A model generated the notes under the pieces. The model worked only from the letters and a program-made list of their open reading frames with translations. It made no database searches and had not been told where the DNA came from. A DNA stretch of 64,000 bases from Apostichopus japonicus (Eukaryota; Echinodermata; Holothuroidea; Aspidochirotida; Stichopodidae). The DNA is taken from the NCBI RefSeq assembly GCF_037975245.1, contig NC_092568.1, positions 29,516,001 to 29,580,000 of the forward strand. The letters are read 5' to 3'. This document shows, in pieces, positions 31,372 to 43,037 of the stretch. Positions within the stretch are counted from its first letter, which is position 1. Every line of letters begins with the position of its first letter. Made by a program: the position numbers and the translations under genes.

Positions 31372-31701
31372 GTTGGGACCAATCTTCCTCAATTCATGGA
31401 AGATGAGCTTAAGCAAGATAGAACTCAAAAGCAGCCATTCGTCCTTGCATTTGGTGATAAAAGGTATCCGACTCAGTCATTTGTGATCATCGAAGGGGTT
31501 GCTCTGCCAGCAACAGATTTGATTGCAGCTTTTGATATTTCTTTCAAATCATTTTACGTGTTTGACATAGCCTACCCCTGCCAGTGTCAAACAACCTGGG
31601 AATTTATACACAAATTCCTCATTAAGGTTAGTGAAGGGAAAGGAAAGGATTCGACATCCCCTTCAGTAAGAAGCCTACATGCTTTTTTAAGTAGTCAGTA
31701 A
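31372..31701 (+). CDS. Open terminal exon of SAMD3-like protein
   Basis: After a TTCTTTCTTCCAAAG acceptor the frame reads VGTNLPQFMEDE and stays open for 109 codons to TAA. An internal ATG at 31396 would give a 101-residue product. The block FVIIEGVALPATDLIAAFD, followed by FYVFDIAYP and WEFIHKFLIK, matches the shape of the C-terminal domain of SAMD3-like proteins (IIEG, hydrophobic helix, YP, F..Q). There is no transmembrane segment or signal peptide. It is the best-preserved part of the cargo gene in this element, while its upstream exons carry a stop and an apparent frameshift. Whether it is still expressed alone is unknown. Confidence 0.45.
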   Translation, partial: VGTNLPQFMEDELKQDRTQKQPFVLAFGDKRYPTQSFVIIEGVALPATDLIAAFDISFKSFYVFDIAYPCQCQTTWEFIHKFLIKVSEGKGKDSTSPSVRSLHAFLSSQ

Positions 31702-33101
31702 GAGAAAAAAAGGTATGTAAACAACTTTGTCAAAAGCAGTGTTTAATATGATTTATTTGTTTTTTTTATACATTGTAACCTTTTATCGTATAATTTTCTC
31801 AAACCACATATAAGGGATATGAACATATCTCCTGTAAACCTTGGGCAGTGCAACATTAGGTTAACACTTAGTTCATGGTCATTAACATGATGGGATGATT
31901 ACATGAGGTTTTTTTAATTTACATAATGTGACAAAGTTGTTTGCTATTAATGTTTGCATGTTATATTACCTTGAACAAGGTTTAAGTTTCATTTGGTATT
32001 TGTTATTGTTAAGTTTAGAGGGACTAAAGAAGCAGAACTGCCTCACAAACAGTGGTGCAGAACTAGTGTTCCACCATACATCATACATGCACAAATAGCC
32101 AAAAGCATGACTGATGTACATTTTTTGCCTGAGCAACTGAAAATTTAATACATATTGTAACATATTGGTGGTGCAAAAATATTTATTCACAGTGTTTCCA
32201 TTTATTGATGACTTTTCAGTGATTATAAGTCTTGTACTGTATGTTATAAACAGCTTTTCCTCATTCAAATCTAATGCTGTTTTGGTACAAGAACTACTGA
32301 GGAAATTATCACCTTTGGGATATGCTTGCAAGATTTTATTAATTGGCAGCTGGCCATAGGGTTTGTCTTGCCCCACCAACCCACTGCAAAATATCTTTGA
32401 TATTGTCTTTGACTTTTGACCATGACAAAGCCCCCACCAAACATTGAGCTTTCCAAAATATTTGATTTCTTACAGCCACCATTGATGTACTACATGTCTT
32501 CTTTGTATACCTAACATTTTATACAGTTGGTAACTATGGAATGTTGTTTATTTATATTCTTTAAAAACAATTAGAAATGCTAGCTAATAATCAAATTACT
32601 ACAGTGACTAAGGATATAAGTAGAGAGTGAGTGCATGCTCCAGTCTTGATTAACTTAATATTACAAACACTGCAGCAAACCTAGCTGTGAGATCAACAAT
32701 TAAAGTCTTTCAAGTAGTACAGAACATATTCCTCAGTGAACTAAAGTTTGTGCACATGAATAAATGATCAGTTGTTTTAGTTAAGTATGTCAGGATTTTA
32801 AGGAACATTGCTTAGTTTCCAATGATTCTCAATTGGTACATTAGCCTTAGCCTATGTTCTAGTGTTCATTGTTTGTTTAGTTTTATGGGTATCACATTAC
32901 TCTGATTTTTACTGTTACTATGATGTTCTAGTTGGAATAAAACAAAATGAATATCGATAATTATATGTGAAATAGAAGATCTTGCATGCTTTATTGTAAC
33001 ACCACTTTGTGATTTGAATAAATTAATTTATCATTAGGAATCGAAGTCTTATGTCATTTCTTTTATAGACTTCCTACAACTGCAAATGTAAATTCAGCTT
33101 T

Positions 33102-33347
33102 TGACCCATTTACGTGGTCAATTTTTTTGACCCAATCTGCTGGGCTGGTGGAGATTGCACTAACCACTGGGTCAAAAGCTGGGTCAAACTAGCATATGGG
33201 TCAAAGTAGCGTATGGGTCAAAATAACCCAGTTTTAGGTCAGATGTCAAATGACACAGATCCTTGGTCAAATTGACCCAAACCTGGGCTGGTGGAGATTC
33301 CACTAAGTTGCTGGGTCAAATTTGGGTCAAAAAATGACCCAAGTGTT
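33102..33347. repeat. Subterminal TGGGTCA repeat array of the TIR element
   Basis: About ten copies of TGGGTCA or its complement occur in both orientations. In addition a 16-bp direct repeat TGGGCTGGTGGAGATT occurs at 33141-33156 and 33284-33299. Clustered short repeats next to the TIR are typical transposase-binding arrays in CMC and hAT elements; that role is inferred. Confidence 0.7.
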
Positions 33348-33851
33348 TTTACAGTGTGCATGAGTACGCGCGATATATATACTGCATTGTGCCTATGCGC
33401 GTAGCCTAGGTCTATTCCCTGCTTTGAAGCGCGCAAGCGGACAAGGTCGGCCTAGTTTATGTATATAGTTACCCTTCACGCGACATTAGAATTTCACTAA
33501 TTGACAATGAGTGGTAGCCTTTCTAGTGTTAATAGTTAGTATAAAATGGACCAAAAAGAGAGAGGAAAGTTTCACAATGTTATCACTGTTAAAGTTGATT
33601 TTGGAGTCAGGACTCCAAGCTTAGTCTTGTTCAGTGGAGAGTTCACAAAATAATGTAGTCAGTTTAATTTCAAAAACGGTTTTGCCAGATTACGTAGCTT
33701 GTAATAATTTTTTCATTTGAAATAATTGTTACTGCGTGGATTGCCCTCTTCTTTACATATTTTATAGCTTATATGTCTACTCCGTCATTTATAGAGCATT
33801 TCCCCAACTGCATATCCCAAACATGTTATGTAAGTACAATGTATCGTGTTC

Positions 33852-34002
33852 GAGTACAAGTATGAGTACAAGGTCACGAGTACACGTACTATAGTACAAA
33901 GCCATGAGTAGCCTACAAGTACTGGCACGAGTACATGCTGTTAGTTACTTTGGCTGAGTACGAGTATGAATACAAAGCGTATTCAGTACGAAATTGAGTA
34001 CC
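33852..34002. repeat. Degenerate GAGTAC-rich array
   Basis: GAGTAC or close variants (AGTACA, GAGTAT, CAGTAC) recur more than ten times in 150 bp with irregular spacing. GAGTAC and GTACTC words can pair. It lies about 500 bp to the right of the TIR element. Confidence 0.55.
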
Positions 34003-34235
34003 GGAAGTCGGCTGCTTAAAGTAAATACATAATTTATTCATAAACGATCATAAAATTGAAGGCACTATAGATTACAGGAGAGACTGTACAACATATAATA
34101 AAGAAAGTTAATAAAAATTAATTAATAACAAAATTAATTGGAGTACAGGAGCGAGTTATGCTAATGGTTGTGTTTTCCCCATCTGGAGGTGACTGAGAAT
34201 TCTTTATATACTGGGAATCAACTTAGCAGTTATTT

Positions 34236-34238
<3 letters not shown>

Positions 34239-34298
<60 letters not shown>

Positions 34299-34382
34299 GG
34301 CCTATATATATATATATATATATATATATAGGCCTATATATATAGGCCTATAAATATAGGCATATATATATATATATATATT
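34239..34382. repeat. (TA)n tract with AGGCCTATATATAGGCCT dyads
   Basis: TA repeats punctuated by TAGGCCTA palindromes at 34297-34350, like the composite tract at 4.6 kb. Confidence 0.88.
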
Positions 34383-34417
34383 TCCTTACCGGTTTCGAAC
34401 CTCTGGACAAACAATCA

Positions 34418-34590
34418 GCGTCCATAGCCTAGTGGTTAGGGTGTCCGCGTACAGAGCCGAAGGCCCGTGGTTCGAATCCCGGTGGAGGCTGAAAGTTTTT
34501 TCACTGTTCTTGATTTTCCAACTCATTACGATTTTCATTTGTATATCTATATCTATATGTATATGTATATCTATATATAGTTTTTTTTAG
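34418..34590 (+). repeat. tRNA-derived SINE
   Basis: A 72-nt tRNA-like head (34418-34489) has an A box (TAGCCTAGTGGTTAGGG) and a B box (GGTTCGAATCC). The acceptor stem pairs at 6 of 7 positions, but the D, anticodon and T stems have mismatches and the apparent anticodon is ACA. A non-tRNA body and a TATATC-type tail follow. It is therefore a SINE head or tRNA pseudogene rather than a working tRNA gene. RNA polymerase III would read it left to right. Confidence 0.65.
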
Positions 34591-36809
34591 AAAGAAAGAA
34601 AGAAGGGCAATTGTGATGTTAGCTATACCGTCTGTTTAGAAACCTATTCGAAGAGCGCCACAGTCAAAATATTAAACTTACATCGCAACCTTTATTCGCA
34701 AAGAGAACAAGTTCTGAACTTTCGTGGGAACACTAATTAGCTACAAGCACAAATATTTTTGCATCACAGCATTGACAGCAAGGTACATTGTAGACAGATT
34801 GTTAGCACGCTCAGCTCACGTGTAGACGGTATTCACCACATTTTAACGATGTCTTAGTATTCAATGCTATTTCGGTATAGTAACTTTAACAAAATTAATT
34901 TATTTTCAATTTAGATGATTAACAGCTTAAAACATGGAGACGTAGTCACTTTTCACCAGGAACAAAGTAACAGTTTAATTTCCATTAAAGTTAGCGATGA
35001 CGGACATTTCGATCCTAGGGCGGAGGCGTCAAGAACGAGGTCGGGTCCCCGGGGACAAGTATGTCGCCGAGCCCCCTTTTTGCACTTTTATATACGGGGT
35101 CCAAGAGATGTCTAATCACCCGACCCCCTCCCCTTCACTCTCGTCAGGTCTGATCCTAGTAAGTTGGTCTACAGAGGCAGAGGCTTTTTTTTTCCAGAGT
35201 CTTTTGATGTCCGATTTCACCATCTGGCTGTCATCTTCATCTTTATTAATCATTGTCCTCTTATAACAGCCAGCTTTCTGTTTGTACCAATTAATCCGTC
35301 CGTCTTTATGTTTGTGTGCTTGTGTCAGTCTTTTCGTGAAAAGAAAATCCTGCCATATATACGGTCGAAAATTAAGGTTGTTCTCAGCTTTGTTCACAAT
35401 TTACACAAAGGGTTCTTAGTATTTTTATTAAAGGAGGTTCTTACAGCCTATATATACTTTATTTATTTAAATAAACTCTACCGCAATTTTTTTTTTTTTT
35501 TTAATGAAACCGCACTTTTATTGTCAAAAATATTTCGATGGTTTCACGATGATCATAATTATGTTCATATCTATAACATACTGTATATTTTAATGAACTA
35601 GCCTATGTAGGGTTGATTTATATCCCAGATTAACATAAAACTGCATGCGTGGAATAAACTGCATTGTGGGACTCGTGAATTATGCACCCGACGGGTTCAT
35701 CGAGTATTTACCCGGTTTTGCGAAACTCGTTCTCGGATATAGGCCTATATACTTGACTGGTTCTTGAAGGAGGCCTTACTCGTTCCGTATATTGTTTATA
35801 CTCATATATTCAACTTGAAGGTACACTTTATACCCATTCAAGAAACCTGTATACTTGCACAATTTCTTAAATTATACATTCGGCCCCAACTTGATGAACA
35901 TGTGATAACACATGCAACATATTTTAGAAGTCGCAGCTTAACCCTATATGGCTAATGTTTACTTCATGTCAGAGAACATGCCTTTATGGATATAAATGTC
36001 ACATACACTCCAATTCTCTGATTTGAGAAAAAGGTATCATTTTAGTGCCTGGCAATGACGGTCACCATGGCAATCTGGCATATATGGTATGTCGTTAGTC
36101 TTGTGGCCGCGCATGTGTTACTACATAGCCTATACCATGTTGTCTTGAGTGGAATGTATCATTGTATTTATATAATGATATATAGCAATAAAAGGGATGT
36201 ATACTTGCCAAATGGCTTCATTACCAATAATTCCTGTACAGCACATGTCTTCTTACCACTGACACACAGTACTGTTTGCCGCACTTGACTTATGGTTGTT
36301 CCAGTTCCGCGACCTCACTTTGTAAGCTCTTTTTTCCCCTTTTTTCCCTTTTAAACTTCTTGCTTTCTTCCCTCGCACATATGAACTTGTTGGTTCATAT
36401 TCACTGCATAGTTTGGTTTTGATCCAGAAGAAACCTAAAAGGTGATAGACTAAATTAACCGACTCTCATAGTAAGTCTTGCTACAACAGCCGTTTTGACG
36501 TTAGATCTGAGAATGGATATTTTAAGCAATAGACATATTAAAATACATTAGGGAAAATAAACACGGTAATTAATCAATAATATCTTGCATTGTTTATTGA
36601 ACCATAAATAATGATTGCTCAAGATGCATTAAAGAGAAGAGAGATCTTTTTGACAAATAATTCCTTGAACATTCATATAATAAAATTCATATAATATAAA
36701 CTTGAAAATAAATATAACAAAACGGTATAGAGTCAGTGCAAGAAGCAGAAATATGTGTAAGCCAAAGTCAAATTGACTTGATTTATTGGATGTAAACATT
36801 CTTCGATAT

Positions 36810-37211
36810 TTAAGCTGAGTTGTTTAGAAAATTCAAAATTTTCGCTTGTCTCTCTATTGACTGTTTGATATGTCGTCCCAGGAGGCATATCGCAAGCTCA
36901 TGCACACTCTCTGTTAATGAACGTGTATAGGAAGTGCCCCTGACTATCCAACGGTTTGGCTTTAGTAGAGAATCTGTAAATGGGATTTGGGCATCCATTC
37001 CGAGCCTGAATTTTGAAATACCCAAAGCCCTCACCCTTCCTTCCCATTCAATTTGTTGAAGTAACTCGATTACTTTTGGGACTGCAGATCGGAAAAGTAT
37101 TTTCCTCAATAGTGGTTGTGAGAAGTTTAATACAAAAATGATAGAATTTTTTTTTACTAAATTTAATTCTTGAATGGTTCTTTGTTTTAAACGATATGAG
37201 TATATATACAT
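36810..37211 (-). CDS. Uncharacterised ORF, possible 3' exon
   Basis: A 133-codon open frame in otherwise stop-rich DNA has protein-like composition from about residue 36 on, including LFRSAVPKVIELLQQIEWEG and a Ser/Thr/Arg-rich middle. I recognise no family. A TCCGATCTGCAG acceptor-like site lies just before the SAVPK codons, and a reverse-strand AATAAA lies 25 nt past the stop (36787-36782). This makes a last coding exon conceivable. There is no signal peptide or membrane helix. It could also be a chance ORF or a transposon remnant. Confidence 0.25.
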   Translation of the reverse strand: MYIYSYRLKQRTIQELNLVKKNSIIFVLNFSQPLLRKILFRSAVPKVIELLQQIEWEGRVRALGISKFRLGMDAQIPFTDSLLKPNRWIVRGTSYTRSLTESVHELAICLLGRHIKQSIERQAKILNFLNNSA

Positions 37212-37620
37212 ACACCTAAATTAACCATCTATACTGTTAAAAATTACCCATACGACATTGATGAACCTATTTGATGACCTTGTAATTCCATAAAGTAAAT
37301 AAATTAACTTGTTTTTAAAAAAAAAATCCCGTTGGGATCTCTTATAGAGATGGTAAAAATCAATTACCTCAAATTTCGCTTTATTCACCGCAGTAGGTTA
37401 CTCTTTCTTTTAAATAAAAGAGAAAAATAATCTCCATCATCACCTGGACAGCGGGCGGAATCGCTAACCCACTTATGTTGCAGTACCGATTAAAATTTCA
37501 TTTTAAATGTTGTGCAAGGGGTTCTCGTCCAGCGATTGTTTGTAAGGCAGACGTTTTCTTCGGTTAAAGATGGTGCCTTCAGCATCGATAGTCCGTACAA
37601 TCTTTGTATTTTTAAAATCA

Positions 37621-37724
<104 letters not shown>

Positions 37725-40700
37725 ATGCATAAACATTTTCATCCCTTCGTTCAATAACGGAGCTGCCATCTAAACGCCATCTCCCTGTACGAACTGAACT
37801 GAAGTTGCGCCAGACACGCGTGACCAGGCGTGATGCTAACGGTGCCAACTAAAAGGTCTTTGAAACAAAGGACCTATGACAAGTCGAAGTTACTTCAGGT
37901 CATAAATCAACCTTATTTCCATTAACATTCATAAATCATTAAATGTATACATGCATATTAGTTTTTGCACTTTTTTGTAACTTATTTTTTTGTCTTTTGT
38001 TTGCAACTTTCTATTTTCTTCATATCTTCTGGTAAGAATAAGACAGCTTCCCCAACCAAAGAAGGGCGCCCGATAGTAACGGATCGATGTTTTAAGGGTG
38101 TGTACATACCCTTTCCGCAAAAAAATCACACACAAAGATTTAAATATTTATTAGCACAAACCTGTTAATTATATACCAATTTTATAACCAAGATATGCAT
38201 CAGCATGCAACATTTTACCTAGGCCTTTATTGGGTTTTTTATGTAGGTGAGCCCCCCCCCCCCCTCTTCCAACCTTCTACACGGTAGTCAGCTGAAACGA
38301 CCTCAGGTTAGCCACACTCCTTCATTTGTAAAACACTAGATCCTCCCTGACCTATATTCAATTACGCATATAGCCATATATAGTTACTGTCACTCGACAT
38401 ATACTAATCGCGGAGACAATAAATAAATAGGAGAATATATTGTATGATATTCATATCATCACAATTCGTAATTATTGCATAGGCTTATTTATTTATCTTT
38501 TAGAATGTTCACAGTTTGAAGGATCTAATGAATAAATATTGCCTTCCAACGGAAGTGAATAGCAAACATACCCACAGTCCCACCTGCAATAATACGTATC
38601 CCACAAAAAGAAACGAAAAGTATGTTGGAATGTTTCTTCTCCCTATATATAGAAGTGTGCTTAGACTTAAAAACCAATTACTATATCAGAGATCACCATT
38701 ATGGATTCTCACAGAATATAGCAATTTTTTAATTCACCTTTACTTTATAAAATGATAATGTATGCATGGATATATGCATATATTTATATATATATATATT
38801 TATATATATATTTATACAAACTTCCAACCAATACAATGTTTCAAAGTCACAATCAATGCAGTAATCATAATACAATATACAATAAAACTCAGCTTTTAAC
38901 ATAAATTTTTCACTCATCAGTTTGTTTTTCCATCCATACTGCAGTGAAATTAGTACATATTTGGAATTAAGAGCTTTTTATTCAGAAAGTTGTTAAAAAT
39001 GTCTAGATGTGTCGAATTTATCATTTCACCGATGAGCGGAATAGTTTCAGTTTCACGGCATGCGGCAGCTTCCTGATCTCTATATGAAGTCACGCGTGAA
39101 AAGTAACCATGTATGTACCCCACAAAAAAAGAGAGAAAATATTTTTTAACACTTTAATGTGGTCAGGTGGCGCGGAGATATACACATCTCGAATGGTGTT
39201 GAATTTCTTTTGTGCACTCTCGCAAATGCTTTGTTAAATAGCGCTTCTATAATTTATGAAGCTATTTTTTTTCAAGACGTAGGGCTGATGGAGGTTTTTC
39301 ATATTTATCATCACTTTCTTTCTTTCTCTTTCTCTCTCTTTCATTCTTTCATTTTTTCTTTTCCTTGAGCTCAACCAACTGAAAGCCAAAGTTAGAGTTT
39401 GGGTGTAAGAATTAACGAGTCTTTTCGTAATTCACACCTCAGGCACGTGGTCTCACAGGGTCGAATAACTCCACTCGACGTCTCGCCCATTGTTTGTCAA
39501 CACTGTAGCGATCTAAGCTTATATGGCAACAAATGATCAGTGTGTAGACTCGACGACAGACTTCTCGATGTTTACTGACTACTGAATCTTGGAAAAGAAG
39601 AAGATGTGAACATACAGTAGCCCCCCCCCCCCCTCCCTTTTTTCTTCTTTCTCTTTAATTTATAGGCATATTCGCTAATTCAGTGGCTGCATTCCGTCGC
39701 AGTTGTTGTTCTTTGTTTCTTCAAGAATAAAGGACTTAGTCTAACGCATTTAATTTCAACGAATGAAACTTCACTCTCTCAGGTATGTCAACACCGATTA
39801 TAGGCTCTTTCGAAATGTTGACTTCATTGTTTTTCGCCGGGATGTGAAATCTTGTCAATTTATAGCTCTTTTTGTTAACGAGTTGCCAGGTGTAGAGTCA
39901 TTGTTGCCCAAAAACTCACACATTGGTGATAACACTGCATGCATTTGTCACTTTCTGGAATTAAGCGGGTAGGCCTACAATTGTATGAAAATTTACGCTT
40001 TGCTCAATTCGAAAATGATAAAACTAAACTTATTAAAATGCTCCGCAGATACTACATAGATACTATATAGAAAATGCTCGAAGCATAATTGAAGAATCTA
40101 TAAGTCAAGAAATATTTAGTACTTACTGTACACTGATAGAATGCATGGATTAGATAGTTGTCATGGTGATTCGTATATTCCATGATGCTTGTTGGTAGGC
40201 TTTATACTTTTAATGGTGATCCACATTGATCTGGACAGGGAGGGGTGGGGAGGGGTGGGGTGGGCGAAAGGATAAGTACGGGATAAGTACAAATTATAAT
40301 TCACACTAATCAACCAACCACAAACCGTACCTTTTCACGAGAGTTATAGTAACGTGGGAGAAATTTGGTGGGCATCCTATAACCGTCGCCTCCCCCCCCT
40401 CGTCTCCCCTGCGCTCCCTCCCCTTGTCTACCCTCGATGTCTACTTCGGTTAAACCTGCTTCTTCATTTCTTTATTTTTGCTTAAAAGTTAAATCATGGC
40501 TGCTCAGATGAAAATGGTGATATAGTTTGAAACCATTTTGTGTGAACGTTCCGCGCAGGTCGAAAGCCCATTCATTATTCTACCAAAGAAAATGTGGACC
40601 TTTGAAAATTTAAGGGTTGCTTGCTCACACACCCGTCGTTCACCTCACTGTCCGACGCCCACTCCCCCCCACCCCTCCCCCTGTGTCCAGACAAACCCCT

Positions 40701-41786
40701 GTGTTATTATAGATCTCACTTATTACACGTTCCCTACACTATTGATAATAAACAAAAGACCATCTTTATTGGTTTATTATGGGCGTAGTTTCAATTTCCC
40801 AATATGTCACTTTTAAGTAATGTTTTTCTCGCAACACATCCGTCGACTTTTGTTTACAACTTCCTTTAGTTTTAAATCTCTCCAACTTGTCGAATCACTT
40901 CACACCAAACGCTAACGTCATAATATCTATATCCAACTGTGTATATTTGTATATATGAGCTTCGGTTCTCTGTTTATCCTCTGAGATTGTTAATATTACA
41001 ACGGAACAGTTTTATATCTTGTAAGAGGTTGTAATAATTTTGTCATTTGTTTTATTGTCAACGTCTTTAAATTTTCACCCTCCTTTTTTGGTTTTACCTA
41101 AAGTAATGTAAAAGCGACTAGAAATGTCTTTGTAGAGCTATGGGCATATCATTTTTTTTGTCTTAATAAATATTATACGCAGGAATCTGAAATGAGCTTT
41201 CAAATGAATTCTCTGAGTTGAGGATCTCATGAAATTTATGACAACAGTCAAAGTTTGAAACTCAGTCGATGAAACTTAAAGTAGTGTGTATAGATTTATT
41301 TTGTTTTAATTTATGAAATTTTCCTATTTAATATAATATATTGATTTATCATTTTTTTAACCTCAATTGCTGAGACAATTGTATATATGGATTAAACATG
41401 ATTACTTGCTGGTCATATTTAAATATCGGCAGTTATTACTTTAATTATTTTACTCATTTTTGCGAGAGAATCTAATAGCAAAATAAAAAGAATGATTCAT
41501 GCTTGAGAGGAATGAAAAACCCCGATGATTGCTTTAACCTTAAAAAAACTAACCTGGCAAGATTTAATAAAGCAGACAGTGCTCATCTCTTAAATTCTTC
41601 ATCAATACCTTAAAAGATTATCAAGTCCTCTTAAAGGGAGAATGACTTTCCACCGCAAAGCAAATGAAAAAAAAAAAGAGAAAAAAAGACAGTAATCATA
41701 TTACTAAAAAACAGACTACTATATAAGGATGTATACCAATGGACTTAATGACGGCTCATGCATCATTAATGAAGACATATGATAAA

Positions 41787-41940
41787 CAGGGGCATAGCTG
41801 GCTATAAAATTGGGCCTTTAGCTAAATGTTGGAGGTAGAGCATTTGACCACTTTTTCTTGAGTCATTTCATCACCGGCAAGTGTGTCAGTACTTCGTATT
41901 CATGATTTTTAATTTATTATTTTGGGGATGGGGTAGGGTA
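41787..41940 (+). mobile_element. Orphan hAT-like left end
   Basis: CAGGGGCATAGCTGGC resembles the left termini seen elsewhere in the window and is followed by GGGCC and later a G-rich stretch. No inverted right end with matching flank was found, so this is a fragment at best. The right border given is arbitrary. Confidence 0.3.
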
Positions 41941-42091
41941 GGGGAGGGGCTGAGGAAGATGGAAGGTGGACAAGGTAGTGTCTAGATAAAATCTGGAGTG
42001 AATCGGGCTTCTTGTCAATTCAAACCATCCGAGTTACTTTTACCGAAATTGCTCTAATTAATGATCGTCCATAAATATATGTACACACACG

Positions 42092-42192
<101 letters not shown>

Positions 42193-42194
42193 CT

Positions 42195-42540
42195 CCAGGG
42201 AGTGAGTTCCTTTAAAGCCGGTTGCTTCTCATTAAGTGTAGCAACGTATGAATTTTGTTGTCAGAGACTTGAAACCGATGTTTGCCGTGACTATCAATAT
42301 AGTTATATCGGAATGCGAGGATCAAATCAAATTACCGAACGGTTCTCGATCCACGCGTTAATTTGTCTTTGCGGCAAGGCGGTCACGTATAGCTTTACGA
42401 CACCGTCAATTTACGATTTCGTAAAAAGGATGAGGTTAGGATTAGTAACGAATGGATTGGTGTAACAGGCATGCCTCTCGCCGCGGGTTAATGTCATTAT
42501 CCATGATCGTCATCGAACTACTAACGATGATTACAGCTTA
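42195..42540. other. CpG-richer unique island after a (TA)n tract
   Basis: This stretch is more complex and richer in CpG (CACGCG, GCGGC, CCGCGG, CGATC) than its neighbours and has no transposon ends. A chance-length ORF of 87 codons crosses it without recognisable domains. It is a candidate conserved non-coding element. Confidence 0.3.
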
Positions 42541-42740
42541 GATAAACGATCCATCCCAGTTTTATAAAAAAAAAAATGTAGAAAAAACAGAACTATCCAT
42601 AATTTCATCTATTTGATTTTTTTTTTGAACGAACAGATGGTGTTTATTCTTAATTTATATACCAAAATAAAAAAAAACCCAGCTTAATATGATTTGCATG
42701 AGTTCTGAGAAATTCTTCATCAGCAATTTTGCCGTTAACA

Positions 42741-42772
<32 letters not shown>

Positions 42773-43001
42773 AATATATAATTTTTATGGCTACAAATTT
42801 ATAAAGTCCTATATATATTTGTGTATAAGTTATCGTTGATAGATGTTCTCTACATGATTTTACATAATAAACTCTATGATCTCCGTTTTAATTAACAGAT
42901 TTCTTCACGTAACATGCTCGTATTAATTACAGGAAGCATTGGCGCTTCTAAATATTCTTACAAGCTGTAAATCTTAATATATTTTGATAGTTTTATATTA
43001 A

Positions 43002-43037
43002 GTCACGTGCGGAAGTGTGAATTGCTAGTCACGTGCG
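43002..43037. promoter_or_regulatory. Paired GTCACGTGCG E-boxes
   Basis: Identical GTCACGTGCG words occur at 43002-43011 and 43028-43037, 26 bp apart, with an ETS-like GGAAGTG between. This is the kind of site bound by USF, MITF/TFE or MYC-MAX proteins. No gene is adjacent. Confidence 0.35.

Larger units (their letters stand above)
29999..31701 (+). pseudogene. SAMD3-like gene remnant carried by the TIR element
   Basis: Three exon-like pieces have plausible splice borders. Piece 1 (29999-30065) starts MDTFVSSILDNLGL, like the first helix of a SAM domain, but has an in-frame TAA at 30047-30049, then IPIFK and a GTAAAT donor. Piece 2 (30796-30969) has a FPKAHGK...TGYATDYLEERL block like the FP...TGY...L.RL region of fish 'SAM domain-containing protein 3-like' proteins. 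The reading frame must then change to continue as HAFKKQEATPKEVKK, so a frameshift is likely. Piece 3 (31372-31701) is open to its stop and contains VIIEGVALPATDLIAAFD, resembling the IIEG...L domain that closes those proteins. The usual central domain is not found. Function is unknown; the copy looks dead or internally deleted. The family match is from memory of conserved blocks, not a search. Confidence 0.6.
29671..33356. mobile_element. 3.7-kb TIR element with TGGGTCA subterminal repeats and a SAMD3-like gene
   Basis: The ends are a 26-bp inverted repeat with one mismatch, starting CACTGTAAAAACAC and running into TGGGTCATTTT. Subterminal TGGGTCA/TGACCCA heptamers cluster inside the right end (about 10 copies, 33102-33347), with a few near the left. 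Because the termini and flanks overlap, the target duplication is ambiguous: GTGC (4 bp) if the ends are ACTGT...ACAGT, or TG (2 bp) if they are CACTG...CAGTG. CACTG termini recall the CMC (EnSpm/Chapaev) superfamily, but no transposase is recognisable. The interior holds broken exons of a SAM-domain gene and a nested 251-bp hAT element. Confidence 0.8.

Noticed and set aside
34418-34489. Functional tRNA gene
   Set aside because: Mismatches in the D, anticodon and T stems and an unusual ACA anticodon fit a SINE head better.
35164-35601. 145-codon ORF
   Set aside because: Phe/Ile-rich composition from AT-rich DNA, with no domain and no splice or promoter context.
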